DNA of 64,000 bases from Streptomyces sp. CB02959 (GCF_002803155.1 NZ_NNBP01000001.1:62001-126000), one strand, 5' to 3'; shown: positions 8,155-17,706, numbered from the stretch's first letter. The notes: generated from the letters alone by a model not told the origin. Translations and numbers: made by a program.

Positions 8155-8880
8155 TTACTGCACATTGATCGGGTTGACGAAGGTGCCGGGGTGGGTGGCG
8201 CCGGACTGGTCCAGGATGGCGCCGCCGTAGGGCCACTGGAGCTGGAAGTGCTTCTGCTCGTTCGGCGGGGTGATGAGCAGCTGGCCGGGCTCGACCTTCT
8301 TGTCGTCCGCGCGGGTGGTGGGCAGCAGGGCGATCGTGAACGAGGTGTGCGCGTTCGGCTTCAGCACCGTCGGCACGGGCTTCTTCGACGAGCGGGCCAG
8401 GTCCCAGGTGGAGCCGTCGGTGCCCTTGATCTGGACGCCCGGGAAGCCGGAGAGGGTGCACGGGGCGCCGCCGATGTTCTTCAGCCACACCGCGGCGATC
8501 TGCTGCTGGTCGCTCTTCATGTCCGGCACGCCGCCGCCCTCCGAGCCCCAGCCCGCCTGCAGCCCGTCGGTGGTGCAGCGGCCGACGCGGTCGCCGGCCT
8601 GGTCCTTCTGGCCGGTGTGCGCGCCACCGGTGTGCGCGCCGCCGGTGTGCGCGCCGCGGGCGGCGGTGCCCGTACCGCCGGTGGAGCCGCCGGAGCCCTG
8701 GGAGCCGCTGCCGCCCTGGGCGGCGGAGTCCGGGGCGTCGGCGGCGGCGCTGCTGGCCGGGCCGGCGCCGGTGGCGCCGGCGGAGCCGCCGGTGCAGGCG
8801 GTGAGGCCGAGCCCGGCGCTGGCGATCAGGCCGGCGACGACGGCGGCGCGGCCCCGGCGGAGCGTGCTGCGGTGCGACAT
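8155..8880 (-). CDS. DUF4232 domain lipoprotein
   Basis: 241 residues. It begins with a lipoprotein signal peptide ending in the lipobox LTAC (Cys about residue 29), so it should be anchored on the outer face of the membrane. A low-complexity Gly/Ser/Ala linker follows and includes a threefold GGAHT repeat encoded by 15-bp repeats at about 8625-8660. The C-terminal 140 residues match the DUF4232 pattern: two conserved cysteines in RCTTDGL and APCTLSGFPG, then beta-rich sequence. Function of the domain is not established. The 3' end converges on the PAP2 gene, and a short hairpin (8137-8155) overlaps the stop. Confidence 0.85.
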   Translation of the reverse strand: MSHRSTLRRGRAAVVAGLIASAGLGLTACTGGSAGATGAGPASSAAADAPDSAAQGGSGSQGSGGSTGGTGTAARGAHTGGAHTGGAHTGQKDQAGDRVGRCTTDGLQAGWGSEGGGVPDMKSDQQQIAAVWLKNIGGAPCTLSGFPGVQIKGTDGSTWDLARSSKKPVPTVLKPNAHTSFTIALLPTTRADDKKVEPGQLLITPPNEQKHFQLQWPYGGAILDQSGATHPGTFVNPINVQ

Positions 8881-9012
8881 GGTGTCCCCTCGTGGTCAGG
8901 TGCGCGTCCGGTCGTCCGTTCGCACCCGTCAATCTGCCGGTGGCCGCTGTTGATCCGCTAACACCTGGCTAACACCGTGCGGGTCCGGATCATCGGGTCC
9001 GGACCCGCGCGC

Positions 9013-9285
9013 TCACCGCCCCCGGTCGGGGGCCGCGACCGCCGTGTGCAGCGCCAGCTCCAGCGCGACCGGGTCGGTGAGCGTCCCGGAGCCGTCCGGC
9101 GGGACCAGCCAGCGGACGCCGCCGGTCGCCCGGCCGGGGTGGGGCACCAGGACGTCCCAGCAGCGGCCGGCCTCCAACAGGGCCACCCCGAGCGGATTGC
9201 GCTCCCATGCGCGGCGGCAGGCGTCGGGGTCCGGTGCGGCCGACACCAGCCAGTCCACTGCGGCGTTCGCCCCCGTGGTGGTCAT
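9013..9285 (-). CDS. conserved hypothetical protein, 90 residues
   Basis: Small protein starting MTTTGANAAVDWLVSAA, with RNPLGVALLEAGRCWDVL in the middle. That segment resembles the N-terminal part of Streptomyces bifunctional primase/polymerase-like proteins (the '..RNPxGVALLPAGRxWDVL' pattern), so this may be a stand-alone member or a shortened derivative of that family. There are no membrane segments and no catalytic residues I can name. Codon usage is normal. It is flanked by the oxidase gene downstream and the lipoprotein gene, but not obviously in their operon. Confidence 0.7.
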   Translation of the reverse strand: MTTTGANAAVDWLVSAAPDPDACRRAWERNPLGVALLEAGRCWDVLVPHPGRATGGVRWLVPPDGSGTLTDPVALELALHTAVAAPDRGR

Positions 9286-9469
9286 CTCTTCCGCTCCCCT
9301 TTCCCGGCCCGGGCGGGCCGTGTCACTCAGGGGAGAAGGGGGCGCGCGGTGATCCTTACGCGGGTCGGCGGAGGAATTTGCCCGCGCGGGCGCGAGGCCC
9401 GGGAACGCGCGAGGGGCGGGCGGCCGCGCGGGCCGCCCGCCCCGGACGGGCGTCGGAAGGATCAGCCGG

Positions 9470-10900
9470 TCAGCTGTCGAAGCCCAGACCGACCTTGTCC
9501 ATGGCCTTGAGCCACAGGTTGCGCCGGCCGCCGTTCTCGTCGGCGCGGGTCATCGACCACTGGGTGATGCCGATGCCCAGCGAACGCACCGGCTCGGGCG
9601 GGAACGGCAGCGGCTTGCTCCGCACCATCTCCAGTTCGGTCCGCTCGGTGCGCTCCCCCGACAGCAGGTCCAGCATCACCTCCGCGCCGAAGCGGGTGGC
9701 GCCGACGCCGAGGCCGGTGTAGCCGAGCGCATACGCCGTCCGGCCGCCGTGGGCGGTGCCGAAGAACGCCGAGAAACGGGAGCAGGTGTCGATCGCGCCG
9801 CCCCAGGTGTGGGTGAAGCGGAGGCCCTCCAACTGCGGGAAGCAGGTGAAGAAGTGCTGGGCGAGCTTGCGGTAGGTGTCCGGGTGGTGGTCGTACTCGG
9901 CCCGGACGCCGCCGCCGTAGCGGTAGATGATGTCGTAGCCGCCCCACAGGATGCGGTTGTCGGCGGTGATGCGGAAGTAGTGGAAGTGGTTGGCGCTGTC
10001 GCTCAGGCCCGGCCGGTTCTTCCAGCCGATGGCGGCGAGCTGCTCGGCGCTGAGCGGCTCCGTCATCAGGGCGTAGTCGTAGACCGGCGCGACGAACGGG
10101 CGGATCCGCTTGACCAGCGACGGGAAGGCGTTGGTGGCCAGCGCCGCGTGCTGGGCGAAGACCCGGCCGTACGGGGTGCGGACCGCGATGCCCGCGCCGC
10201 GCGAGGACAGCTCGGTGCCGGGGGTGTGCTCGTAGATGCGGACGCCCAGGGAGCGGCAGGCCCGCTTCAGGCCCCAGGCGAGCTTGGCCGGGTGCACCAT
10301 GGCGACGCCGGTGCGGTCCCAGAGGCCGGCGAGGAAGGTGGGCGAGTCGACCTCGGCGCGCACCGCGTCGCGGTCGAGGAACTCCTGCCCGGCCACGCCG
10401 AGTTGCTCGGCCTCCTCGGCCATCTCGCGGAGCTCGGCGACCTGGTGCGGGGCGGTGGCGACGTCGATCTCGCCGGTGCGCTCGAAGTCGCAGTCGATGG
10501 CGTAGCGGGCTACGGCGTCCTCGATGGCGTCGAGGTTGCGGGCGCCCAGCTCCTCCAGTTTGGCGAGTTCGCCGGGCCAGCGGGACAGTCCGTTGCCCAG
10601 GCCGTGGGTGAGTGAGGCGGCGCAGAAGCCGCCGTTGCGGCCGGAGGCGGCCCAGCCGATCTCCTGGCCCTCGATGAGGACGACATCGCGGTGCGGGTCG
10701 CGCTCCTTGGCGAGCAGCGCGGTCCACAGTCCGGAGTACCCCCCGCCGACGACCAGCAGGTCGCAGTGCTCGTCGCCGACGAGTGCCGGTTCGGCGGCCG
10801 GCCGGGCCGGGTCCTCCAGCCAGTACGGCGTGAGGGCGGCGTCGGCCAACGCGTGGACGGGGGAGGCCCCCGAGCTCTTCGGCATGGCAGCTCGTGCCAT
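9470..10900 (-). CDS. FAD-dependent amine oxidase, probable gamma-glutamylputrescine oxidase type
   Basis: 476 residues, DAO/glycine-oxidase fold. The ADP-binding dinucleotide motif LLVVGGGYSGLWTALL is near residues 47-62, GWAASGRNGGFC is the typical flavin-proximal segment, and the C-terminal GYTGLGVGATRFGAE closes the FAD fold. Proteins of this type (PuuB-like) oxidise gamma-glutamylputrescine or related amines to the aldehyde. The start is ATG 10900 with GAGGAG about eight bases upstream, and it begins 14 bp after potC. As the last gene behind a polyamine ABC transporter and an aldehyde dehydrogenase, a role in imported polyamine breakdown is strongly suggested. S. coelicolor SCO5671 is the positional counterpart (from memory). 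Confidence 0.85.
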   Translation of the reverse strand: MARAAMPKSSGASPVHALADAALTPYWLEDPARPAAEPALVGDEHCDLLVVGGGYSGLWTALLAKERDPHRDVVLIEGQEIGWAASGRNGGFCAASLTHGLGNGLSRWPGELAKLEELGARNLDAIEDAVARYAIDCDFERTGEIDVATAPHQVAELREMAEEAEQLGVAGQEFLDRDAVRAEVDSPTFLAGLWDRTGVAMVHPAKLAWGLKRACRSLGVRIYEHTPGTELSSRGAGIAVRTPYGRVFAQHAALATNAFPSLVKRIRPFVAPVYDYALMTEPLSAEQLAAIGWKNRPGLSDSANHFHYFRITADNRILWGGYDIIYRYGGGVRAEYDHHPDTYRKLAQHFFTCFPQLEGLRFTHTWGGAIDTCSRFSAFFGTAHGGRTAYALGYTGLGVGATRFGAEVMLDLLSGERTERTELEMVRSKPLPFPPEPVRSLGIGITQWSMTRADENGGRRNLWLKAMDKVGLGFDS

Positions 10901-10914
10901 GGTTCTCAGCTCCT

Positions 10915-11799
10915 CTAGCTGCGCTTGCTCCGATTGCGTCGCTTCCCGGCCACCTGGCCGGCAAGCACGCACAGGACGGCGACCAGGAACATCGCCGTAC
11001 CGATGACATTGATTTGAACGGGTGTGCCCCGCTGTGCCGATCCCCAGACGAACATGGGGAAGGTCACGGTGGAGCCGGCGTTGAAGTTGGTGATGATGAA
11101 GTCGTCGAAGGAGAGCGCGAAGGACAGCAGGGCGCCGGCCGCGATGCCGGGCGCGGCGATCGGCAGCGTCACCCGCAGGAAGGTCTGCGCCGGGGAGGCG
11201 TAGAGGTCCTGGGCGGCCTGTTCCAGTCGCGGGTCCATGCTCATCACGCGGGCCTTGACGGCGGTGACGACGAAACTCAGGCAGAACATGATGTGCGCGA
11301 TGAGGATCGTCCAGAAGCCGAACTGGATGCCCATGTTGAGGAAGAGGGTGGCCAGCGAGGCGGCCATCACGACCTCGGGCATCGCCATCGGCAGGAAGAT
11401 CAGGGTGTTGACGGCCGCACGGGCCCGAAAGCGGTAGCGGGCCAGCGCGAACGCGATCATGGTGCCGAGGACGGTGGCGCCCACGGTGGCCCAGACCGCG
11501 ATCTCCAGGCTCAGCCCGAGCGAGCCGCACATGTCGGCGACGCCGCACGGATCGGTCCAGGCGTCGGTGGAGAACCGCGTCCACTGGTAGTTGAAGCGCC
11601 CGTTGGGCTTGTTGAAGGAGAAGACCATCACCACGATGTTCGGCAGGATCAGGTAGGCCAGCGTGGCCAGTCCCGCCAGGGTGATGACGTTGCGGCGCAG
11701 CCAGCGCAGGCCCTTGCCGGAGCTGCGCCGGGGCGCCGGGGCGGCTGCCGGAGCCGTACGCGCGGTCGGGTCCTGCACGGGGGTGTCGGTTGCCGCCAT
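10915..11799 (-). CDS. potC: polyamine ABC transporter permease PotC
   Basis: 294 residues. A short Ala/Pro-rich N-terminus is followed by about six membrane spans with the inner-membrane permease (BPD_transp_1) loop LEQAAQDLYASPAQTF, which contacts the ATPase. It pairs with PotB to form the channel for putrescine/spermidine uptake. Its ATG (11797-11799) shares a base with the TGA of potB, giving translational coupling. Specificity is inferred from the PotD-type binding protein, the oxidase and the aldehyde dehydrogenase in the same run of genes. Confidence 0.9.
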   Translation of the reverse strand: MAATDTPVQDPTARTAPAAAPAPRRSSGKGLRWLRRNVITLAGLATLAYLILPNIVVMVFSFNKPNGRFNYQWTRFSTDAWTDPCGVADMCGSLGLSLEIAVWATVGATVLGTMIAFALARYRFRARAAVNTLIFLPMAMPEVVMAASLATLFLNMGIQFGFWTILIAHIMFCLSFVVTAVKARVMSMDPRLEQAAQDLYASPAQTFLRVTLPIAAPGIAAGALLSFALSFDDFIITNFNAGSTVTFPMFVWGSAQRGTPVQINVIGTAMFLVAVLCVLAGQVAGKRRNRSKRS

Positions 11800-12737
11800 C
11801 AGACCAGATCCTCCGTCCCGGACTTGCGGATGTAGAACGTGACCATGGCGAGGATGGCCGCCATGAGGATGAAGGAGAGCGCGGCGGCGGTCGGGTAGTC
11901 CAGGACCCGCAGGAACTGCGACTGGATGACGTTGCCGATCATCTTCTGGTCGGTGGAGCCCAGCAGTTCGGCGTTGATGTAGTCGCCGGCGGCCGGGATG
12001 AAGGTCAGCAGGGTGCCGGCGACGACGCCGGGCATGGACAGCGGGAAGGTGACCCGGCGGAAGGTGGTGGCCGGGCGGGCGTAGAGGTCGCCGGCGGCCT
12101 CGTGCAGCCGCGGGTCGATCCGCTCCAGCGAGGTGTACAGCGGCAGGACCATGAACGGCAGGAAGTTGTAGGTCAGACCGCAGACCACGGCCAGCGGGGT
12201 GGCCAGCACCCGGTGCCCTTCGGTGATGCCCAGGGCGCTGGTGACGTCCAGGATGTGCAGCGCGTTGAGGGCGCCGACCACCGGGCCGCCGTCGGCCAGG
12301 ATCGTCTTCCAGGCCAGGGTGCGGATCAGGAAGCTGGTGAAGAACGGGGCGATGACCAGGATCATCACGATGTTCCGCCACCGGCCGGCCTTGAAGGCGA
12401 TCAGGTACGCCAGGGGGTAGCCGAGTACCAGGCAGAGCACGGTGGCGACCGCCGCGTAGCCGACCGAGCGCACGAACTGCGGCCAGTATTCGGCCAGCGC
12501 GTCCCAGTAGGTGGCGAAGTGCCAGGCGACCTTGAAGCCCTCTTCGAGGGAGCCGGTCTGGAGGGAGGTCGACGCCTGGTAGACGAGCGGGGCGGCGAAG
12601 AAGACGACCAGCCAGAGGATGCCGGGGAGCAGCAGCCAATAGGGGACCAGGCGCTTGCGGGCCGGGGTCTTCCGTATCGGCAGCGCCTCGTCGCCGGTCT
12701 GCTCGTCCGGTGGCGCGGGGGCGGCGGTGGCGGTCAT
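11799..12737 (-). CDS. potB: polyamine ABC transporter permease PotB
   Basis: 312 residues. After a charged N-terminus (about 30 residues) come about six hydrophobic segments starting at VPYWLLLPGILWLVVFF, and the EAA-type loop LHEAAGDLYARPATTF. Membrane partner of PotC. The start overlaps the potA stop in an ATGA arrangement (12734-12737) and the stop overlaps the potC start, so potABC is tightly coupled. Confidence 0.9.
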   Translation of the reverse strand: MTATAAPAPPDEQTGDEALPIRKTPARKRLVPYWLLLPGILWLVVFFAAPLVYQASTSLQTGSLEEGFKVAWHFATYWDALAEYWPQFVRSVGYAAVATVLCLVLGYPLAYLIAFKAGRWRNIVMILVIAPFFTSFLIRTLAWKTILADGGPVVGALNALHILDVTSALGITEGHRVLATPLAVVCGLTYNFLPFMVLPLYTSLERIDPRLHEAAGDLYARPATTFRRVTFPLSMPGVVAGTLLTFIPAAGDYINAELLGSTDQKMIGNVIQSQFLRVLDYPTAAALSFILMAAILAMVTFYIRKSGTEDLV

Positions 12738-13897
12738 GCGGCCTCCTCGTCGAGGTCCGCGCCCGCTTGGATGTCCTGCGCCGCGTCGAGCCCGAAGGTG
12801 TGCTCCGGCTCCCAGTGCAGGACGATCTCGGCGCCGGGGACCAGGCGGCCGTCCCGGCCGATGTTCTGCTCGTAGACGGAGAGTTCACCGACGCCCGGGA
12901 CGTCGACGACGTACTGGGTGGAGACGCCGATGAAGCTGGCGATCTTCACGCGGCCGACCATCCGGTTGTGGCCCTCGGGCACCGACCCGGCGTCGTCGGC
13001 GTGCGCCAGGGCGACCTTCTCGGGACGGAAGCCGGCCAGCACCTTGTCGCCCTTGCGGGCCGGGGTGCTACATCGGCTGGTGGGCAGCCGGAGCACGGCG
13101 TCGCCGACCGCCAGGACGAGTTCCGTGCCGCCCGCCTCGGTGACCTCGGCCGTGACGAGGTTGGAGGTGCCCAGGAAGTTGGCGACGAAGGTGGTGGCGG
13201 GGTTCTCGTACAACTCGGCGGGGGCGCCGAGCTGTTCGACCCGGCCGCCGTTCATCACGGCCACGGTGTCGGCCATCGTCATGGCCTCCTCCTGGTCGTG
13301 GGTGACGTGCACGAAGGTGATGCCGACCTCGGTCTGGATGCGCTTGAGCTCCAGCTGCATCTGGCGGCGCAGCTTGAGGTCGAGGGCGCCCAGCGGCTCG
13401 TCCAGCAGCAGTACCTCGGGGTGGTTGATCAGGGCGCGGGCGACCGCGACCCGCTGCTGCTGGCCGCCGGAGAGCTGCTGCGGCTTGCGGCGCGCCATCG
13501 GGCCGAGCTGGACCAGGTCGAGCATCTCCTCGACCTGCTTCTTGACGGACTTGATGCCGCGGCGGCGCAGGCCGAAGGCGACGTTCTCGTAGATGTCCAG
13601 GTGGGGGAAGAGCGCGTAGTTCTGGAAGACGGTGTTGACCTGCCGCTTGTAGGGCGGCAGGGCGGTGACGTCCTGACCGGAGAGGGCGACCGTCCCGGTG
13701 GTGGGCTCCTCCAGACCGGCGATCATGCGCAGGGTGGTGGTCTTGCCGCAGCCGGAGGCGCCCAGCAGCGCGAAGAAGGACCCGGCGGGAATGGTGAGGT
13801 CGAGCGGGTGGACGGCGGTGAAGGAGCCGTAGGTCTTGCTGATCCGGTGCAGCCGGACGTCGCCGCCGCTGCTCTGGGGGGTCGCGGTAGTGGTCAT
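12734..13897 (-). CDS. potA: polyamine ABC transporter ATP-binding protein PotA
   Basis: 387 residues. It has Walker A GASGCGKTT at residues 46-54, Q-loop in NTVFQNYALFPHL, signature LSGGQQQRVAVARAL, Walker B LLLDEPLGALD and the H-switch VTHDQEEAM. The C-terminal 130 residues form the TOBE/OB regulatory domain typical of PotA/CUT1 ATPases. It energises PotBC. It starts 79 bp after the PotD gene, and its last codons overlap the potB start. Confidence 0.93.
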   Translation of the reverse strand: MTTTATPQSSGGDVRLHRISKTYGSFTAVHPLDLTIPAGSFFALLGASGCGKTTTLRMIAGLEEPTTGTVALSGQDVTALPPYKRQVNTVFQNYALFPHLDIYENVAFGLRRRGIKSVKKQVEEMLDLVQLGPMARRKPQQLSGGQQQRVAVARALINHPEVLLLDEPLGALDLKLRRQMQLELKRIQTEVGITFVHVTHDQEEAMTMADTVAVMNGGRVEQLGAPAELYENPATTFVANFLGTSNLVTAEVTEAGGTELVLAVGDAVLRLPTSRCSTPARKGDKVLAGFRPEKVALAHADDAGSVPEGHNRMVGRVKIASFIGVSTQYVVDVPGVGELSVYEQNIGRDGRLVPGAEIVLHWEPEHTFGLDAAQDIQAGADLDEEAA

Positions 13898-13976
13898 ATG
13901 GGTCGTCCCGTGGGTCGGAAGGGGGCCAAACGGCTCGTGCGGGTCCGGTGTGCGGCCGGGCGCCGTCGGGGCCGGC

Positions 13977-15242
13977 TCAGGCGCCGGTGAGGTCGGAGAA
14001 CTTCTGGTTGAACACCCGGTTCTCCTGGGGGGTGAGGGCGCGGAAGGAGTGGGACCGGGCGGTCATCTCCTCGTCCGGCAGGATCAGCGGGTTCTCCGCC
14101 AGCTTCCGGTCGATCTTGGCGAGTTCCTCGCGCACCCCGTCGACGGGGCAGGCGTAGTTGATGTACGCGGCGAGCCGGGCCGCGACCTTCGGCTCGTAGT
14201 AGTAGTCGATGAGCCGTTCGGCGTTGCCCTTGTGGCGGGCTTTGCTGGGCACCATCAGGTTGTCGGTGGACGTCATGTAGCCGGCCTTGGGGACGACGTA
14301 GCGGATGTCGGGGTTGTCGCTCTGCAGTTGGACGACGTCGCCGGCCCAGGCGACGCACGCGGCGAGGTCGCCCTTGTCCAGGTCGTTGGTGTAGTCGTTG
14401 CCGGTGAAGCGGCGGATCTGCTTGGTGTCGACGCCCCTCTGGAGCCGGGCCAGCGCGGCGTCGTAGTCGTCCGCGGTGACGTCCTCGGGCCGCTTGCCCA
14501 TGTCGAGGAGGGTCAGCCCGACGGTGTCGCGCATCTCGGACAGGAAGCCGACCCGCCCCTTGAGCTGCGGGTCCTCCAGCAGCTGGCCCACGGAGTCGAC
14601 GGTCCGGCCGCCGGTGGCCTTGATGTTGTACGCGATGAGCGCGGGGATGCTCTGCCAGACGTAGGAGTGCTTGCGGCCCGGGTCCCAGGTCGGGTTGCGG
14701 AACTGCGCCGACAGGTTGGCCCGGGCGTGCGGCAGGCGGTCCGCGTCGAGCGGCTGGATCCAGCCCAGGGAGATCATCCGGGCGCACATCCAGTCGGTGA
14801 GCACGATCAGGTCGCGCCCGGTGTCCTGCCCGTTGGCGAGCTGTGCCTGGATCTTGCCGAAGAACTCGTCGTTGTCGTTGATGTCCTCGGTGTACGTCAC
14901 GGCGATGCCGGTGCGCCGCTGGAAGGCGTCCAGCGTGGGGTGGCGCCGGCCGTCGTCGCTGACGTCCATGTACTCGGTCCAGTTGGAGAAGTTCAGGCGC
15001 TTCTCCGCCGCGGAGTGGTCCACGGTGAGCGCGGCGTCGGTGCGGCCGGCGGGGGCGATCCCGCAGGCCGACAGGGCCGCGGTGCCGCCGACCGCGGCCG
15101 CCAGGGCGCCGCCGGCGCGCAGCAGCGAGCGGCGGGTCATGGCGAGCCGCCCGTTGGCGAGGCTGCGGCGCATGGCGGCGACCTCGTCCGCGGCCGGTGG
15201 GTCCGGGGGTGCCGGGGTTACGGGCTGCTCGTGGTGCTCCAT
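13977..15242 (-). CDS. potD: polyamine ABC transporter substrate-binding lipoprotein, PotD type
   Basis: 421 residues. After about 35 residues of extension comes a twin-arginine-like signal (MTRRSLLRAGGAL) ending in lipobox LSAC, so it is probably a Tat-exported lipoprotein. The mature part is PotD/PotF-like: NFSNWTEYMD, RRTGIAVTYTEDINDN, and the RRFTGNDYTNDLDKGD segment. It delivers putrescine/spermidine to PotABC. It is first in the potDABC run, 123 bp after the aldehyde dehydrogenase gene. A close paralogue lies at 19786-20967, and both are preceded by an aldehyde dehydrogenase gene. Confidence 0.92.
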   Translation of the reverse strand: MEHHEQPVTPAPPDPPAADEVAAMRRSLANGRLAMTRRSLLRAGGALAAAVGGTAALSACGIAPAGRTDAALTVDHSAAEKRLNFSNWTEYMDVSDDGRRHPTLDAFQRRTGIAVTYTEDINDNDEFFGKIQAQLANGQDTGRDLIVLTDWMCARMISLGWIQPLDADRLPHARANLSAQFRNPTWDPGRKHSYVWQSIPALIAYNIKATGGRTVDSVGQLLEDPQLKGRVGFLSEMRDTVGLTLLDMGKRPEDVTADDYDAALARLQRGVDTKQIRRFTGNDYTNDLDKGDLAACVAWAGDVVQLQSDNPDIRYVVPKAGYMTSTDNLMVPSKARHKGNAERLIDYYYEPKVAARLAAYINYACPVDGVREELAKIDRKLAENPLILPDEEMTARSHSFRALTPQENRVFNQKFSDLTGA

Positions 15243-15365
15243 GCGCGGTGGCCTTTCAAGGGGTGTGCCCGGCGTGCGGCCGGTGTGGCGATGCTGCGGC
15301 GCTGCCCTGCGCCGTCCCGGCCGCGGGCGGTGAAGCCAGCGGCCGGGGCGTCCCGTCGGACGGGG

Positions 15366-16883
15366 TCAGGCCCGGTCGCCGAAGATCGTCCGGTGCCAGT
15401 CTTTCCTGGCCACCCCGGTGATGTCGTACATGACGTGCTTGACCTGCGTGTACTCCTCGAAGGAGTACGCCGACATGTCCTTGCCGAAACCGGACGCCTT
15501 GGCGCCGCCGTGCGGCATCTCGCTGATGATCGGGATGTGGTCGTTGATCCAGACGCAGCCGGCGTTGATCTCGCGGGTGGCGCGGCCGGTGCGGTAGACG
15601 TCCCGGCTCCAGGCGGACGCGGCCAGCCCGTAGGGGGTGTCGTTGGCGAGCGCGAGGCCCTCGTCGTCGCTGTCGAAGGGCAGCACGACCAGCACCGGGC
15701 CGAAGATCTCGGACTGGACGATCTCGCTGTCCTGTGCGGCCCCGGTGATCAGGGTCGGGCGGTAGTACGCCCCCTTGGCCAGCGCCCCCTGGGGCGCCTC
15801 GCCGCCGGTGACGACGGTGGCGTAGCCCCGGGCCCGGTCGACGAACCCGGCCACCCGGTCCCGCTGGGTGTGCGAGATGAGCGGTCCGAGGTCGGTGGAC
15901 GGGTCGAACGGGTCGCCCAGCCGCACGGTCGCCATCAGGTCCGCGACGCCGCTGACGAACGCGTCGTAGAGCGGCCGCTGGACGTAGGCGCGGGTGGCGG
16001 CGGTGCAGTCCTGGCCGGTGTTGATCAGGGCGCCGGCGACCGCGCCGTGCACGGCGGCCGCCAGGTCGGCGTCGTCGAAGACCACGAACGGGGCCTTGCC
16101 GCCGAGCTCCAGGTGGAGCCGCTTGACGGTCCCGGTGGCGATCTCGGCGACCCGCTTGCCGACGGCGGTGGAGCCGGTGAAGGAGGTCATGGCGACGTCC
16201 GGGTGGCCGACCAGGCGCTCACCGGCGTCCCGGCCGGCGCCGGAGACGATGTTGAGGACGCCGTCCGGGAGCCCGGCGCGCTGCGCGGCCTGCGCGAACA
16301 GCAGCGAGGTCAGCGGGGTGATCTCGGCGGGCTTCAGGACGATGGTGTTGCCCGCGGCGATGGCCGGCAGGACCTTCCAGGCGGCCATCTGGAGCGGATA
16401 GTTCCAGGGCGCGATGGAGCCGACCACGCCCACCGGTTCGCGGCGGATCACGGAGGTGTGGTCGCCGCTGTATTCGCCGGCCGCCTTGCCCTCCAGGTGG
16501 CGGGCGGCACCGGCGAAGAACGCGGCGTTGTCGACCGTCCCCGGAACGTCGAACTCTTTGCTGAGTTTGATGGGCTTTCCACAGTTCAGGGATTCCGCGG
16601 CGGCGAGGTCGTCGGCGTCCTCGGCGAGCGCCGCGGCGAAGCGGTGCAGCGTGTCGGAACGCTCGCCGGGCGTGGCCCGCGCCCAGCCCGGAAGGGCCTG
16701 CGCGGCCGCCGCCACCGCCGCGTCCACGTCACCGGTACCTGCGAGTTCGTACTGCAGGAAGGTTTCACCGGTGGCCGGGTCGACGAGGTCCTGAGTGCGG
16801 CCGGAGGTGCCGCCCCGCAGACTCCCGGCGATGAATTGCGCGCCCTCGGCGAATCGCTCGGTCACTTCGAATCGCTGGTCCAT
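15366..16883 (-). CDS. aldehyde dehydrogenase, gamma-aminobutyraldehyde dehydrogenase type
   Basis: NAD(P)-dependent aldehyde dehydrogenase of 505 residues. It has the nucleotide-binding segment PWNYPLQMAAWK, the general-base Glu in LELGGKAPF, and the nucleophile Cys in NTGQDCTAATR. It likely oxidises 4-aminobutyraldehyde, or its gamma-glutamyl derivative, to the acid. The start is the ATG at 16881-16883, behind GGAGGAG. It is the probable first gene of a leftward operon with potDABC and the oxidase. Its promoter region carries the 13-base motif shared with the second aldehyde dehydrogenase. SCO5666-like by position (from memory). Confidence 0.9.
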   Translation of the reverse strand: MDQRFEVTERFAEGAQFIAGSLRGGTSGRTQDLVDPATGETFLQYELAGTGDVDAAVAAAAQALPGWARATPGERSDTLHRFAAALAEDADDLAAAESLNCGKPIKLSKEFDVPGTVDNAAFFAGAARHLEGKAAGEYSGDHTSVIRREPVGVVGSIAPWNYPLQMAAWKVLPAIAAGNTIVLKPAEITPLTSLLFAQAAQRAGLPDGVLNIVSGAGRDAGERLVGHPDVAMTSFTGSTAVGKRVAEIATGTVKRLHLELGGKAPFVVFDDADLAAAVHGAVAGALINTGQDCTAATRAYVQRPLYDAFVSGVADLMATVRLGDPFDPSTDLGPLISHTQRDRVAGFVDRARGYATVVTGGEAPQGALAKGAYYRPTLITGAAQDSEIVQSEIFGPVLVVLPFDSDDEGLALANDTPYGLAASAWSRDVYRTGRATREINAGCVWINDHIPIISEMPHGGAKASGFGKDMSAYSFEEYTQVKHVMYDITGVARKDWHRTIFGDRA

Positions 16884-16981
16884 GGTGCTCTCCTCCGCCG
16901 GGCGCCGGGGCCGCTCAGCGGCACTGCCAGGCGTAGCTATTTCCGGAATCGATGGCCGATCCTGACAGAGCCGAAGGCGAC

Positions 16982-17002
16982 CAACAAGTGATTCCGTTGT
17001 TG
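16982..17002 (-). promoter_or_regulatory. candidate operator shared between the two polyamine aldehyde dehydrogenase promoters
   Basis: Read on the minus strand, this site contains aacaacggaatca (16989-17001) inside a perfect caacaa/ttgttg inverted repeat (16982-16987 with 16997-17002). The same 13 bases occur exactly at 22645-22657. Here it lies about 100 bp upstream of the aldehyde dehydrogenase start and about 85 bp upstream of the NADAR gene. A dyad shared by functionally related promoters suggests a common regulator; the Lrp/AsnC protein at 22731 is the obvious candidate (inference). Confidence 0.55.
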
Positions 17003-17085
17003 CCTTTTGGTTACGCAACGAATTCTGCGAATTCAGTGGCCCATAACCCCGACACGTTGTCAGTGCCCGCTGACAGAATCCCGGC

Positions 17086-17706
17086 ATGATGCACAACACC
17101 CCGGCGACCGGCACCGGTCGCCCCGCGGACGGACCGCGCTCGGTCGAGGAGCTGCTCGCGCTGACCGCCACCGGCCGGCGGGTCAAGTACGTCCACTTCT
17201 GGGGTCATCGTCCACCCCGCGGCGGCGGCGTCGGGGTGAGCTGTTTCAGCCAGTGGTGGCCCGCCCCCTTCACCGTCGACGGCGTCCGGTACGCCACCGC
17301 CGAGCACTGGATGATGGCCGGCAAGGCCCGGCTCTTCGGGGACCCGGAAGCCGAGCGGCGGGCGACCGCCGCCGCGCACCCCCAGCAGGCCAAGGACGCC
17401 GGGCGGACGGTCCGCGGCTTCACCGAGGAGCACTGGCGGCGGCACCGCTTCGACCTGGTCGTCGAGGGCAGTCGGCACAAGTTCGGTCAGCACCCGGAGC
17501 TGCGGGAGTTCCTGCTGGGCACCGGCTCCCGCGTCCTGGTGGAGGCCAGCCCCGTGGACCGGATATGGGGCATCGGCCTCACCGCCGACGACGACCGCAC
17601 CGCGGACCCGGCCCGCTGGCGCGGGCTGAACCTCCTGGGCTTCGCCCTCATGGCGGCCCGGCAGCAGCTGTCCGACGAGGACCACACGGAGGCCGCCGGG
17701 GCGTGA
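17086..17706 (+). CDS. NADAR family protein (YbiA-like)
   Basis: 206 residues with the NADAR/DUF1768 pattern: FSQWWPAPFTVDG, YATAEHWMMAGKARLF, WGIGLTADD and a C-terminal NLLGFALM. The family is associated with ADP-ribose and riboflavin-intermediate chemistry, with members shown to be N-glycosidases. The actual substrate here is unknown. It starts at tandem ATGs at 17086 and 17089 with no strong ribosome-binding site; a tgtcag/ctgaca dyad (17058-17075) lies just before. Divergent from the polyamine operon. Confidence 0.88.
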   Translation: MMHNTPATGTGRPADGPRSVEELLALTATGRRVKYVHFWGHRPPRGGGVGVSCFSQWWPAPFTVDGVRYATAEHWMMAGKARLFGDPEAERRATAAAHPQQAKDAGRTVRGFTEEHWRRHRFDLVVEGSRHKFGQHPELREFLLGTGSRVLVEASPVDRIWGIGLTADDDRTADPARWRGLNLLGFALMAARQQLSDEDHTEAAGA